From: Ralstonia sp. NFACC01
Lineage (GTDB): Bacteria; Pseudomonadota; Gammaproteobacteria; Burkholderiales; Burkholderiaceae
Direction: 5' to 3'
Length of the DNA stretch: 64,000 bases
NCBI RefSeq assembly: GCF_900115545.1
Contig: NZ_FOWV01000009.1
Coordinates: 62,001-126,000, forward strand
How positions within the stretch are numbered: position 1 is the first letter of the stretch; the number at the start of each line of letters is the position of its first letter. The position numbers and the translations under genes were made by a program. Positions 36,290 through 45,975 of this stretch are shown in pieces. The notes beneath the pieces were generated by a model. The model saw nothing but the letters and a program-made list of their open reading frames with translations. It did no database searches and was not told where the DNA came from.

Positions 36290-39013
36290 TTAGTTGATGC
36301 GGTACTTGAACTCGCCGTTCTTGCCGACGCCGACTTTGATCTTCTCGACGCTGTCGCCCTCGGCCATGCGCGTCAGCACCGACTCGGCAATCTGCGGAAG
36401 CAGCGTACCGTTGAGGATGTGATCAACCGCGCGGGCGCCGGCATCCACTTCCGTGCAGCGTGCGAGCACGGATTCAACCAACGCGCTGTCCCACTGGAAC
36501 GTCGCCTTGTGGTTAATGGCCACGCGATCGCGGATGCGACCCAGCTTGAGCGTGATGATCTCGGCCAGCACGTCGTCGGAAATCGGGTAATACGGCACGA
36601 CCTTCATGCGCCCGAGGAATGCGGGCTTGAACGCCTTGTAGAGCGTCGGGCGCAGCAGCTCTGCCAGCGCATCGGTGTCGGGCAGTTCCTCGGCAGGTTT
36701 GTTCAGGCACGCCTGCATGATGGCCTGCGACCCGACGTTCGACGTGAGGATGATGATGGTGTTGCGGAAGTCGATCGGGCGGCCTTCGGCGTCGTCCATC
36801 TCGCCCTTGTCGAATACCTGGAAGAACATCTCCAGCACGTCCGGGTGGGCCTTCTCCACTTCATCCAGCAGCACAACGCTGTACGGGTTGCGACGCACGG
36901 CTTCGGTCAGCACGCCGCCTTCGCCATAGCCGACATAGCCCGGCGGCGAGCCCTTAAGGCCCGACACGCTGTGCGCTTCTTGGTACTCGCTCATGTTGAT
37001 GGTGATGAGCTTGCGTTCACCGCCGTAGAGAATGTCGGCCAGTGCCAGCGCTGTTTCCGTTTTGCCGACGCCCGACGGGCCGGCAAACAGGAACACGCCG
37101 CGCGGCTTGTTCGGGTCTTCCAGGTTGGCGGTGGCGGTGCGCACGCGCTGGGCAATGGCATCCAGCGCGTGGTCTTGCCCGATAACGCGGGCGGCCAGCA
37201 GCGGCTTGAGGTTCAGCACCGTCCGCAGTTCGTCCTTGACCATGCGGCCCAGCGGAATGCCCGTCCAGGCCGAGACGATTTCCGACACGACATGACCATC
37301 CACCTGCAGCGGCACCATGGGCGATTCGCCCTGCAGCGCGCGCAGCTCGGCGAGCAGCTTGGCCAGTTCGTCCTGTTCGTCCGTTTTGTCGGCAGCGCGC
37401 TTGCGCTTGGGGATCGAGACGACGTCGCTATTGGCGGCCACGGGCAATGCGTCTTCCTCGCCGGCTTGGGCGGTACCGCTTTCGCGCGCCTCGCGCAGCG
37501 CCTGAATGCGTGCGACCAGCGCGCGCTCCTGCGCCAGACGTTCGGTGTTCTGCGCGACGCGTTGCTCCAGCTCCGTACGCTGCTCGCTCAGTGCCTTCAG
37601 GCGCGCGTCGTGCTCGGCACCGGCGCTTTGCTCGCGCTCCAGCGCATTGATCTCGCCTTGCAGGCGTTCGAGCGTTTTCTGGTCGTCTTCAATGGCGCCC
37701 GGCGTGGCGCTCTGGCCCAGCGCCACCTTGGCGCACGCCGTGTCCAGCACGCTAACGGCCTTGTCCGGCAACTGGCGGCCGCTGATATAGCGATGCGACA
37801 AGCGCACGGCCTCGGTAATCGCCTCGTCCAGCACGCGCACGCCGAAATGGCGCTCCATCAGCCCGGCCATGCCGCGCAGCATGGCGGCCGCCAGCGGCTC
37901 GCTGGGCTCTTCCACCTTCACGACCTGGAAGCGGCGCGCCAGTGCGGCGTCTTTTTCGAAGTACTTCTTGTATTCGCTCCACGTGGTGGCTGCAATCGTA
38001 CGCAGCTCGCCGCGTGCAAGCGCAGGCTTGAGCAGGTTGGCTGCATCGTTCTGCCCGGCCTGCCCGCCTGCACCAATGATGGTGTGCGCCTCGTCGATGA
38101 ACAGGATGATCGGCTTCGGGCTCTTCTTCACCTCGTCGATCACGTTCTTCAGCCGGTTCTCGAATTCGCCTTTGACGCTGGCGCCTGCCTGCAGAAGCCC
38201 CATGTCGAGCGTGCGCAGCGTCACGCCCTGCAGCGGCGGCGGCACATCGTTGGCGGCGACGCGCAGGGCGAGGCCTTCCACCACAGCGGTCTTGCCCACG
38301 CCCGCTTCGCCGGTGAGGATCGGGTTGTTCTGGCGACGACGCATCAGGATGTCGATCACCTGGCGGATCTCGGCATCGCGGCCGATCACGGGGTCGATGC
38401 GGCCATCGCGCGCGGACTGGGTCAGGTCTACGGTGAACTGGTCCAGCGCGGGTGTGGACGTCAGGGCAGCAGCGGGCTTGCCGCCTTCGCCCTGTGCTGC
38501 ATCTGCGCCGTCGTCAGCAATGTCCACGGCCTGCACTTGTTCGTCTGAACCGGCGGTCAGTCGATCGAAATCGTGCTTGAGGCGGTCTGCCTGAATCTGC
38601 CCGAACAGGCGCGAGCCACGTTGCGCGAGCGCCGACAGGCTCGGCTCCGTCAACAGTGCCAGCAGCAGATGGCCGGACCGGATGCGCGTGATTTGCGAAT
38701 CGAGCGAGGCAATCAGCCAGCCGTGCTCGAACAGCTTCGGCAGGTACGGCGAGAACGCCGGCGTGCGCGTGTTGCCGGTCTGGAAGCGGCCGATCTCGGC
38801 CTCCAGGTCACGCTGCAGCGCCGCTAGGTCGATACCGCTGGCACGGGCAGCCACAGCAAAATCACTGCGGCGGTTTTCCAGCAACGCCAGGAACAGGTGT
38901 TCGAGATCGACCTCGTAGTTGCCGCGCGCCATGCACAGCGACGCGGCGCGCTCGGCGGCTTGCCGGCTGGTCGCATTCAGCTTGGCGATCAGGGTTTTGA
39001 GTGGGATGGCCAT
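36290..39013 (-). CDS. clpV: ClpV (TssH), sheath-recycling AAA+ ATPase
   Basis: Encodes 907 aa. A Clp N domain (residues 1-150) that binds the contracted TssB/TssC sheath is followed by two AAA+ modules. D1 has Walker A GEAGVGKTAVVEG near 232 and FIDEAHTIIGAGGQ; D2 has GPSGVGKTETALALAD near 645 and VVLLDEVEKAHPDV. A coiled-coil middle domain with QGEINALEREQSAGAEHD lies near 440-510. ClpV unfolds TssC so that sheath subunits can be reused. It lies 39 bp after tssG and before vgrG in the leftward core unit. Length and motifs are normal. Confidence 0.97.
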   Translation of the reverse strand: MAIPLKTLIAKLNATSRQAAERAASLCMARGNYEVDLEHLFLALLENRRSDFAVAARASGIDLAALQRDLEAEIGRFQTGNTRTPAFSPYLPKLFEHGWLIASLDSQITRIRSGHLLLALLTEPSLSALAQRGSRLFGQIQADRLKHDFDRLTAGSDEQVQAVDIADDGADAAQGEGGKPAAALTSTPALDQFTVDLTQSARDGRIDPVIGRDAEIRQVIDILMRRRQNNPILTGEAGVGKTAVVEGLALRVAANDVPPPLQGVTLRTLDMGLLQAGASVKGEFENRLKNVIDEVKKSPKPIILFIDEAHTIIGAGGQAGQNDAANLLKPALARGELRTIAATTWSEYKKYFEKDAALARRFQVVKVEEPSEPLAAAMLRGMAGLMERHFGVRVLDEAITEAVRLSHRYISGRQLPDKAVSVLDTACAKVALGQSATPGAIEDDQKTLERLQGEINALEREQSAGAEHDARLKALSEQRTELEQRVAQNTERLAQERALVARIQALREARESGTAQAGEEDALPVAANSDVVSIPKRKRAADKTDEQDELAKLLAELRALQGESPMVPLQVDGHVVSEIVSAWTGIPLGRMVKDELRTVLNLKPLLAARVIGQDHALDAIAQRVRTATANLEDPNKPRGVFLFAGPSGVGKTETALALADILYGGERKLITINMSEYQEAHSVSGLKGSPPGYVGYGEGGVLTEAVRRNPYSVVLLDEVEKAHPDVLEMFFQVFDKGEMDDAEGRPIDFRNTIIILTSNVGSQAIMQACLNKPAEELPDTDALAELLRPTLYKAFKPAFLGRMKVVPYYPISDDVLAEIITLKLGRIRDRVAINHKATFQWDSALVESVLARCTEVDAGARAVDHILNGTLLPQIAESVLTRMAEGDSVEKIKVGVGKNGEFKYRIN

Positions 39014-39052
39014 GGCGGCAGCGCTCCGAAAGAATCGATGAATGTGTCGGTA

Positions 39053-40144
39053 TCAATGCAGCGGCGCGAGCGTGTACTGCGCATCGCTGCGGTCCTGCTG
39101 CGCGGGGCGGGAGCACAGGAAGGTGTCCCAGCCCAGGCGGCCGTCATTGCTGTTGTCCAGCGTGCTGCCGGTCACGTCTTGGTGGCGCAGGATCAGCTTG
39201 ATCTCGAACTCCAGCGTGGTGCCGCACAGGATGGTCAGCATCTTGCGCAGTGCCAGCGCGCCAGAGGCACCGGGCAGGAAATTGCGGTACTGCGCGCGCT
39301 TGAGCGGCCCGACCCACAGGCGCACGCGCAGGTCGCGCTGCCACACCCGCGCGCCGGCCAGCGCCGTGGCGCCCAGCACGTTGTTGGTGCTGCCCAGCCG
39401 CGTGTACTGCGACGCCGGCACGCGATACCACCCGCCGACGAACTGCTCCACCCGCATCGGCGCCTGGAAGTAATCCGACAGCACACGCTGCAGGTACGCC
39501 GCAGACACCGGCCGATGCCGGATCGCCGTGGCATAACCGGCCAGCGCTTCGTCGAGGATCGGCCCCGGCGTGGTGGAAAGATCGCGGCGCAGCGTCTTGT
39601 CAGCCGCACCCGCCAGCGATAGCAGCAGCGGCAGGTAATGCTTGCTGCTGTCGACTTCGTACTGGAACGGCAGGCGGTATTTCTTCCACGCCAGGTAGAA
39701 CAGCGCCGTTGCCCGGTTCGAGAAGATGTCGAAGAACGCACGTGCAGCGCGGTCGCGCCACAGGCTTTCGCGCTCCGCCACAATTTCGGTGTAGCGCAGC
39801 GGCAAGGCACCTTGGCCGCCCAGCATGCCGAAGAACGTGGGCGTGATCGCCAGCGAATCGAGTGCGCCCTCTTCCAGCGCAGCGATGAACGCGGTATCGG
39901 TTTCGAGCATCTCGGCGGTAATGCCCTCGGCCTCGATGTGCTGCAGTTCGCTGGGCGGAAACGAGAGCGACAGCGTGTTACGAAAGCTCAGGCGCGTGGC
40001 CAGTGCCTGCTCGGGCGCCATGCCGCCTTCGCGCGCAAACAGCTGCTCCAGCAACCGCACGGCTTGGAAGAACTGGTACCGGTGCGGCTGCTGGAGCAGC
40101 CGCCGGATCACACCAGGATCGATTCGCCGCTGCGGGGTGCGCAT
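39053..40144 (-). CDS. tssG: TssG, T6SS baseplate wedge protein
   Basis: Encodes 363 aa of the TssG (VasB/ImpH) family. The N-terminus RRLLQQPHRYQFFQAVRLLE and the following FRNTLSLSFPPSELQHIEA are the conserved opening. TPTFFGMLGGQGALPLRYTE is the family's central glycine-rich block. FVGGWYRVPASQYTRLGSTNNVLG and ARVWQRDLRVRLWVGPL lie near the C-terminus. TssG bridges two TssF copies and TssE in the baseplate wedge. The start overlaps the 3' end of tssF by 37 nt, so the two are translated as a coupled pair. Confidence 0.95.
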   Translation of the reverse strand: MRTPQRRIDPGVIRRLLQQPHRYQFFQAVRLLEQLFAREGGMAPEQALATRLSFRNTLSLSFPPSELQHIEAEGITAEMLETDTAFIAALEEGALDSLAITPTFFGMLGGQGALPLRYTEIVAERESLWRDRAARAFFDIFSNRATALFYLAWKKYRLPFQYEVDSSKHYLPLLLSLAGAADKTLRRDLSTTPGPILDEALAGYATAIRHRPVSAAYLQRVLSDYFQAPMRVEQFVGGWYRVPASQYTRLGSTNNVLGATALAGARVWQRDLRVRLWVGPLKRAQYRNFLPGASGALALRKMLTILCGTTLEFEIKLILRHQDVTGSTLDNSNDGRLGWDTFLCSRPAQQDRSDAQYTLAPLH

Positions 40145-41958
40145 TTGACCAATTCCTTGCCGCTGCGGCGCGAGACCGCAATCAACTGCACAAAGCTGTT
40201 CATGTGGACGTACAGGCCGAAAAAGTGGTCCAGCACACGGATGAACCGGTGCATGCCGGTGCCCACAAAGGCGTCTTCATCCAGCGTGAGGCGCACTTCC
40301 AAGCCGCGCACGAAGGTGGCGAACGGCTTGCCGGCCAGCCACTGCGTCGCCGGTTGGTAGTCCAGGGCAACGATGCCCTCGATCTGCCGTGCCGAGATCG
40401 CGTTGCGCGGCAGATCGTGCAGACGCAGCATCTCTTTCAACGTCGGCAGACCGTTCTGCACGAGCGACAGATGGTTGAGCGCCAGCAGCGAGATTAAACG
40501 CCATTGCGCCGCCCGTCCGCCGCCAAACCGCATCGACGGCGTCGGCTTGCGCAGGAAGGTGATGTTGCGGGCGATGGAGCTGCCTTCCATCGACAGATCA
40601 CCATCGGGCTGCCCGAACGCCAGCGTCGAAGGCAGGTCGCGGTTCGTGCAGGTGACGGTCAGGCTCAGCGTATCCGTCTGCGGGCTGGCGGGGTCGAACT
40701 GCGTATCGACGATGGAGATTTCAGTTTCGAAACCCGGGCTGCGCTGCGCAATCAGCTCGTTGCGGCGTGCCAGCCAATAATGGCCCGCGCGGCCGGGCTC
40801 TTCCCCGTGATGGAGGGAGTAGAACGGCCGGAACTCCGTGACCTTTTCGTGTGCCGCGGTCTCGCGCACCAGTTGCACGTTGTCGATGGAATAAATGTCA
40901 AAGCCGTGCGCGCGACGGCTGTCGGCCACCACTGGGTAGGCGCTGGCCGTATGTTCGATGCGGATCGGGTCGGCCTTCTGCTGGAACAGATTGACCACGG
41001 GCGTGCAATGCAGGCGCAGGTGCTCCGGCTGCAGGTTCTCGAGCAGGCGTGCGGCGTGCGAATCGCTGCGCACGTCTTTCAGCACCAGATGCAGCGTCAG
41101 ACGGCGCACCGGCACGCCCGGCGTCAGGCCGCGTCGCAATGCAGCCAGGTCGATGTCGAAGAAGTTGAATTTCTCGGCAAAGCTGAAGTGCTCGGTCAAC
41201 AGCCGATAGGCCGGGTGCGAGCGTGCCGGGCAATCGATCAGGGATTCGTCTTCGGTAAAACCGACTTCGTGCAAAGGCACGGAAATCAGGCGCTTCCAGA
41301 CGCCTGCGCGTTCAGCTTCAACATAGCCAGCCGCGGTATGCAGGAACAGCGCGTCACCGAGCGCAGCCACGAAAGACGGCTCGCCGTCCATATAGACGCG
41401 CAGTTTGTCCAGTGGCAGCGATTCAAAACCGCCGCGCTCGCCCACGTATTCGAGCGTGATGGCAATGGCGCCCGTCGCGCCTTTGGGCAATTGCACGGCC
41501 GCCGGCGCCGACACTGCGCGCTCGAACGTCGCGCCGGCAACGCGCACCGGCGCGAACGTGACGTCGTATGCCGTGCGGAAACGGCATTCGACCTTGCGCA
41601 CCACGCGTGTGGTGAGAAATGTGCCGCGCGCAATCGTGACCGGCGCGCTCAGTTGCGCAGCCACGCCGCGCACATCGAAATGCGCCACCGAGCACGATGG
41701 AAAGGGCCGCAGGTAGTGCGGATACAGCACCTCCAGCAGCGCCTCGGTAAATTCTGGGTAGTCGTCGTCGAGCTTCTTGCTGACGCGTGCGGTCAGGAAG
41801 GCAAACGACTCGATCATCCGCTCGACATGCGGATCGTCGCAGCCGTCGCCCGACATGGCAAGGCGGCCGGCGATCTTCGGATACCGCTCGGCGAAGTCGC
41901 GCGAGTACCGGCGCAGGAAGGCCAGTTCTCGTTCGTAATAAGGCAGCAGCTCTTCCAT
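40108..41958 (-). CDS. tssF: TssF, T6SS baseplate wedge protein
   Basis: Encodes 616 aa, the normal TssF (VasA/ImpG) length. It opens with MEELLPYYERELAFLRRYSR, then FAERYPKIAGRLAMSGDGCDDPHVERMIESF, the canonical family start. LYPHYLRPFPSCSV follows near residue 95. The C-terminal part has LRLHDLPRNAISARQIEGI and FVGTGMHRFIRVLDHFFGLY. TssF forms a dimer that, with TssG and TssE, makes each baseplate wedge. It is 79 bp after tssE in the leftward core unit and overlaps tssG. Confidence 0.96.
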   Translation of the reverse strand: MEELLPYYERELAFLRRYSRDFAERYPKIAGRLAMSGDGCDDPHVERMIESFAFLTARVSKKLDDDYPEFTEALLEVLYPHYLRPFPSCSVAHFDVRGVAAQLSAPVTIARGTFLTTRVVRKVECRFRTAYDVTFAPVRVAGATFERAVSAPAAVQLPKGATGAIAITLEYVGERGGFESLPLDKLRVYMDGEPSFVAALGDALFLHTAAGYVEAERAGVWKRLISVPLHEVGFTEDESLIDCPARSHPAYRLLTEHFSFAEKFNFFDIDLAALRRGLTPGVPVRRLTLHLVLKDVRSDSHAARLLENLQPEHLRLHCTPVVNLFQQKADPIRIEHTASAYPVVADSRRAHGFDIYSIDNVQLVRETAAHEKVTEFRPFYSLHHGEEPGRAGHYWLARRNELIAQRSPGFETEISIVDTQFDPASPQTDTLSLTVTCTNRDLPSTLAFGQPDGDLSMEGSSIARNITFLRKPTPSMRFGGGRAAQWRLISLLALNHLSLVQNGLPTLKEMLRLHDLPRNAISARQIEGIVALDYQPATQWLAGKPFATFVRGLEVRLTLDEDAFVGTGMHRFIRVLDHFFGLYVHMNSFVQLIAVSRRSGKELVKCAPRSGESILV

Positions 41959-42037
41959 TCTTCGTGGCGGTCCGGTGGCGATCCTGCGGGTGCTTCAGCG
42001 TATTGCGGGTGGTGCGTTTGTGCAGGTCCGTGCAATC

Positions 42038-42511
42038 TCAGCCGCGTCCGCGCGAAACGGAATACCGCAGCGTCGATGGTTGCAGCATGGCGTCAAAACT
42101 CACGGGCTCGCGAGCGGGCCCCACCAGCAGCACCGCGCTGATCCCAAAGCACAAGGCGTTGGTCGCGCGCTCGTTGATCTCCAGCGACACATTCACATGC
42201 TGCAAACGCGGCTCGTGCCGCTCGATCGCCTTGGTGAGCGACTGGCAGATGTAGTTGCGGTCGTAGAAACTGGCCAGGCTCAGGCCGGAAAAATCGTTCA
42301 GGCCATACGTGAGCAACGACCGCTTGCATTCCGGCAAGCCGTGCAAGTCGTCCTCTTCCAACACGATGCGCGTGTTGAGCAAGGATTCAATATCGCGTGC
42401 CACGGTGCTCTTGAGTTCTTCCAGCGAGAGCTGGCGCAATGCCGTGGGCATGGGCGCGTGCGGCTCGTCGTCGAAGAGCTTGTCGAGCAGGCTGGGTTCG
42501 AAGCCTTTCAT
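42038..42511 (-). CDS. tssE: TssE, gp25-like baseplate protein
   Basis: Encodes 157 aa of the gp25/GpW family. MKGFEPSLLDKLFDDEP leads into ELKSTVARDIESLLNTR, the helical part with the conserved Glu and Arg-Asp. SLLTYGLNDFSGLS and a beta core carrying RLQHVNVSLEINERATNALC follow. TssE initiates sheath polymerisation on the baseplate. It is located between hcp and tssF, the standard order. Confidence 0.94.
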   Translation of the reverse strand: MKGFEPSLLDKLFDDEPHAPMPTALRQLSLEELKSTVARDIESLLNTRIVLEEDDLHGLPECKRSLLTYGLNDFSGLSLASFYDRNYICQSLTKAIERHEPRLQHVNVSLEINERATNALCFGISAVLLVGPAREPVSFDAMLQPSTLRYSVSRGRG

Positions 42512-42579
42512 ATGCTGCTAGAAAACAAGATGCCGCAGCACGGCGGCTGCGGCTCTTGTCATCAGGAGAACACCAAACG

Positions 42580-43083
42580 TTAAACCGAGTAGGTCTTGTC
42601 GTTCTTGGTGAGGCTCCAGGCGCCTTGCGAGTTGCCGCCTTGGCCGCCGGCGCTCTTCTGCTGCGTGTACTTCCACTGCACAGCGGCGTAGCGCAGGCTG
42701 AACGTGTCGGTCGGAATGCCCTGGGCGACCACTTGCGAATCGACTTCGCTCAGGATGGCGTTCTTCAGCTTGACTTCGAGGTACTTCACGCGGTTGCCTT
42801 CGCCATCTGCGCGGAAGAATTCGATGGTCACTTCACCGAAGGTCGTGCCGCCCGAAGCGTGCTGGTACAGCAGCGGGCTGACGACGTCCAGATCCTTCGT
42901 GAAGACCATGTCGCGGTGCTCGCAACGCTCAGCCGTGTGGCCGCCGGCGGTCGAAGCCGTGGCCGAACGCGGTTGGCTGATGGCCTGCGACCAGCTGTTG
43001 ATTTCGATCCAGTCCTTGTGATCCTTGTCTTGCGACTCCCCCTTGATTGCCGGGCTGTCGAACTTGACGTAGATATCCTTCAT
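42580..43083 (-). CDS. hcp: Hcp (TssD), T6SS inner-tube protein
   Basis: Encodes 167 aa. It opens with MKDIYVKFDSPAIKGESQD, then IEINSWSQAISQPRS, the Hcp family pattern. CEHRDMVFTKDLDVVSPLLY and FFRADGEGNRVKYLEVKLKN follow. Hcp hexamers stack into the tube pushed into the prey cell and chaperone small effectors. It is located 105 bp after tssC, a gap large enough for an extra promoter or processing site that could raise Hcp output. Only one hcp copy is present in the window. Confidence 0.96.
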   Translation of the reverse strand: MKDIYVKFDSPAIKGESQDKDHKDWIEINSWSQAISQPRSATASTAGGHTAERCEHRDMVFTKDLDVVSPLLYQHASGGTTFGEVTIEFFRADGEGNRVKYLEVKLKNAILSEVDSQVVAQGIPTDTFSLRYAAVQWKYTQQKSAGGQGGNSQGAWSLTKNDKTYSV

Positions 43084-43188
43084 ACAGAGACCCTCTTCAA
43101 TAGATTGGTTGTTGGTACTGCAACGGGTAACGAGCGTAACGGGTGGTTATGCCCGAACATTCCCCCCCGGGGAGAGTCCGGTCAGGAA

Positions 43189-44673
43189 TTACGAGTTGGC
43201 CGACTTGGGCAGATCCGCCACCAAACGCAGCGAGATCGACAGTTCATCGAGCTGGAAATGCGGCCGCAGGAACGCCACCGAACGGTACGTGCCCGGCTTG
43301 CCCGGCACTTCCGCCACCTGGATCGACGCCTCGCGCAGCGGGAATTGCGCCTTCTGTTCTTGCGTGGCGTTGTCGTCCAGCAGCACGTACTGCGAAATCC
43401 AGCGGTTCAGGAACGTCTCAACGTTCTTGGCCGAGGCAAAGCTGCCGATCTTGTCGCGCATCATCGCTTTCAGGTAATGCGCCACGCGCGATACCGAGAA
43501 GATGTACTGCAGCTGCGCAGACAGGACCGCATTGGCGTTTGCACTGTCGGAGTCATACTTCTTGGCCTTCTGCGCCGACTGTGCGGCGAAGAACGCGGCG
43601 TAGTCCGTGTTCTTGCAATGCACGAGCGGGATGAAGCCGAGGTCGCTCAACTCCTTCTCGCGGCGGTCGGTGATGGCGATCTCGGTCGGGCACTTGAGTG
43701 CGATTTCGCCGTCGTCTGTCTTGAAGGTGTGCGTCGGCAGGTCTTCGACCAGGCCGCCACCTTCCACACCGCGGATGGCAGCACACCAGCCGAAGTCGTC
43801 AAACGCCGCAGTCAAGCGTGCGCCGAACGCCCAGGCGGCGTTGCACCACAGGTATTTGCTGTGATCGGTGCCGTCCACGTCTTCAACAAAGTTGAAGCTC
43901 TCGACCACGGTGCCGTCCTTCGGGTTGTACGGCAGACGGCCCAGGAAACGCGGCAAGGTCAGACCGACGTAGCGCGAATCTTCCGAGTCACGGAACGACT
44001 TCCACTTGGCGTATTCGACCGTGTCGAACACCTTGGCCAGGTCACGCGGCTTGCCCAGGTCGGCAAAGGATTCCAGGCCCAGCAGCTCAGGCGATGACGA
44101 CGCAATGAACGGCGCATGCGATGCCGCTGCCACGTGCGCCATCTGCTCGATGAAGTACATGTCTTCAGGCTGACGCGTGACTTCGTAGTCGCCAATCAGT
44201 GCACCAAACGGGGCACCGCCAAAGGTGCCGAATTCTTCTTCGTAGACCTTCTTGAACAGCGCGCTCTGATCAAACTCGATGGCGGTCTTGAAGTCCTTCG
44301 TCAGATCGCGCTTGGTCGCGTTGAGCGCCTTGATCTTGATCGTCTGGCCGGTACTCGTTTCCTTGACCAGATAGTTCAACCCGCGCCAGGTGGATTCCAG
44401 CTTCTGGAATTCCGGCGCGTGCATGATTGCGCTCAGTTGCTGCGAGATCAGGCGATCCAGCTCGGCCACGCGTGCATCGAGGGTGGCCGACAGATTGTCG
44501 GACACCACCACGGTGCCACTCAGCACCTGGCTGGCCAGCTCGCCAATGATGTCTTTCGCGCGCTCACGCTCGGAGTCGGACTTGGCGACGCGGCTTTGCT
44601 CTACGATGCTGTCCAGCAGGCTCACCTCTTCCGCAACCGAGGCGCCCTGCGCAGCGGATTGGTTCTCAAGCAT
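43189..44673 (-). CDS. tssC: TssC (VipB), large contractile-sheath subunit
   Basis: Encodes 494 aa. It opens with a flexible Ala/Gln/Glu-rich stretch and SLLDSIVEQSRVAKSDSERE. The signatures LESTWRGLNYLVKET, FDQSALFKKVYEEEFGTFGG and PFGALIGDYEV of the family follow. NLVEDxx-type and LPYNPKDG blocks lie near 260-280. TssC pairs with TssB to form the sheath and carries the N-terminal helix recognised by ClpV. The start overlaps the tssB stop by 8 nt, in keeping with equal synthesis of both subunits. Confidence 0.97.
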   Translation of the reverse strand: MLENQSAAQGASVAEEVSLLDSIVEQSRVAKSDSERERAKDIIGELASQVLSGTVVVSDNLSATLDARVAELDRLISQQLSAIMHAPEFQKLESTWRGLNYLVKETSTGQTIKIKALNATKRDLTKDFKTAIEFDQSALFKKVYEEEFGTFGGAPFGALIGDYEVTRQPEDMYFIEQMAHVAAASHAPFIASSSPELLGLESFADLGKPRDLAKVFDTVEYAKWKSFRDSEDSRYVGLTLPRFLGRLPYNPKDGTVVESFNFVEDVDGTDHSKYLWCNAAWAFGARLTAAFDDFGWCAAIRGVEGGGLVEDLPTHTFKTDDGEIALKCPTEIAITDRREKELSDLGFIPLVHCKNTDYAAFFAAQSAQKAKKYDSDSANANAVLSAQLQYIFSVSRVAHYLKAMMRDKIGSFASAKNVETFLNRWISQYVLLDDNATQEQKAQFPLREASIQVAEVPGKPGTYRSVAFLRPHFQLDELSISLRLVADLPKSANS

Positions 44674-45178
44674 CCTCGCCCCCGTTTTGCTTGGCGCCCA
44701 GCTTCTTCGCGTTTTCGGTGTTCTTCAGCACTTCCGACAGCAGGTCTTCGAGCTTGTCGTTACCGGCCATCTTGTTGCGCAGGTCAGCCAGCTTGGAGCG
44801 GGCTTCGAGCAGCTTGCGCAGCGGCTCAACCTGCTCGACAACGGCTTCGGGGCTGAAGTCTTCGAGCGAGCGGAACTTCAGGTCGACGCCAAAACGGCCG
44901 CCGTCTTCCGTCAGTGTGTTCGGCACCTGGAACGCCGCACGCGGCTCCACGCCCTTCATCACTTCGTCGAAGTTGTCGCGGTCGATGTTGACGAACTTGC
45001 GGTCGCGCAGCTTGGGTTGCTGCACTTCGGACTGGCCCGACAGGTCAGCCACCACGCCCACCACGAATGGCAGCTCTTTCGTCTCGATTGCGTCGCCGAT
45101 TTCGACGTCATACGTCAATTGCACACGCGGCGGACGCACCTTCTGCAGACGCTTCTGTACGCTTTCTTTCTTGGCCAT
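44666..45178 (-). CDS. tssB: TssB (VipA), small contractile-sheath subunit
   Basis: Encodes 170 aa from ATG 45178. The family motifs appear in order: KRLQKVRPPRVQLTYDVEIG, then ETKELPFVVGVVADLSGQ, KFVNIDRDNFDEVMKGVEPR, and FRSLEDFSPEAVVEQVEPL. The helical C-terminus (LRNKMAGNDKLEDLLSEVL) packs against TssC. It is the second gene of the leftward unit, 34 bp after the TPR lipoprotein, and overlaps tssC. Confidence 0.97.
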   Translation of the reverse strand: MAKKESVQKRLQKVRPPRVQLTYDVEIGDAIETKELPFVVGVVADLSGQSEVQQPKLRDRKFVNIDRDNFDEVMKGVEPRAAFQVPNTLTEDGGRFGVDLKFRSLEDFSPEAVVEQVEPLRKLLEARSKLADLRNKMAGNDKLEDLLSEVLKNTENAKKLGAKQNGGEDA

Positions 45179-45212
45179 CACGTTCCTCCAGGAATGCGAA
45201 CCAGCGCTGTGC

Positions 45213-45860
45213 TTAACGCAGTGCGCCGAACGGGTCTGCGCTGCCGCTGGCAGCACCGGTGGCTGCTGCAGGCGCAGCAGTGGTGCCATGCTCGGCGGCC
45301 GGCGCTGCGCGGCGGACAACACGCGCGGGGCGGCGCACCGGCTGCTTGGCGACCGGCTGCTCACCCGGGAACAGGACTTGTTCGCCCAGCGTGTCGCGCA
45401 GCATCTTGGCAAGCACCTGCGCGTCGGTCTTCACGTCACCGGCCAGCGCGCTGTCGGCACGCAGCTCCTGCAGCGAACGGCGCGCCACGCGCAGGCCGCT
45501 CACCGCCAGGATGCTCTTGGCCTGGCGATCAGCGTTGTCACGCTGCAGGGCTTCTTCTGCAGCCAGGATGGCCTGGGGGTATTTCTCTGCGCCGAACTGG
45601 ATCTGCGCGATGCGCACCCATGGCTCGTCACGGGTCGGGTTCTGCTTGGCGATCTGCTGGTACAGATCAATGGCCTTGTCCTGCTGGCCACCCTTGGCCG
45701 CAGCTTCCGCCTCCGACATGCTCTTGCCGAAGGCCTCGTCGGTTTGGGGTCCGGGGTTATTGGTCGCACAACCCGCAAAGAGCGCGGTGGCAGCAGCCAG
45801 CACGATGAAGGAACGGAGAACGGAAGTAGACGAGGATTTGGCCACGGCGAGACTCTTCAA
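45213..45860 (-). CDS. TPR lipoprotein leading the tssB unit
   Basis: Encodes 215 aa. A lipoprotein signal ends in LFAGC (Cys31), preceded by a Ser/Thr-rich n-region. The mature protein has two to three tetratricopeptide units (AEAAAKGGQQDKAIDLYQQI, then EPWVRIAQIQFGAEKYPQAI), a third helical block, and an Ala/Pro/Arg-rich tail. Comparable TPR lipoproteins sit at the head of tssB units in Burkholderia/Ralstonia T6SS loci and are thought to be periplasmic accessories. It is distinct from TssJ, which is encoded across the divergent promoter. The first gene after the repeat-containing promoter region. Confidence 0.75.
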   Translation of the reverse strand: MKSLAVAKSSSTSVLRSFIVLAAATALFAGCATNNPGPQTDEAFGKSMSEAEAAAKGGQQDKAIDLYQQIAKQNPTRDEPWVRIAQIQFGAEKYPQAILAAEEALQRDNADRQAKSILAVSGLRVARRSLQELRADSALAGDVKTDAQVLAKMLRDTLGEQVLFPGEQPVAKQPVRRPARVVRRAAPAAEHGTTAAPAAATGAASGSADPFGALR

Positions 45861-45938
45861 AGTTTCAAAGCGGTGTGTCGATACCCAATCAAATTCGCCG
45901 GAATTGACGAGTTAATTGTTGGTCTCGACTGGCGCGAA

Positions 45939-45968
45939 ATAGTACACTCCGCTCGTTGCCGTTGACAA
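45939..45968 (-). promoter_or_regulatory. Predicted sigma-70 promoter of the tssB unit
   Basis: Read leftward: -35 TTGTCA (45968-45963), an 18-nt spacer, and -10 TACTAT (45944-45939). The -35 matches 5 of 6 and the -10 4 of 6. The nearest repeat ends 10 nt upstream of this -35, a typical position for an activator. Confidence 0.45.
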
Positions 45969-45975
45969 CCAAAAA

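Noticed and set aside
36272-38548. 758-codon open frame on the plus strand
   Set aside because: Antisense to clpV throughout; no motif of its own.
40504-42141. 545-codon open frame on the plus strand
   Set aside because: Antisense to tssF; the tssF protein has full family similarity.
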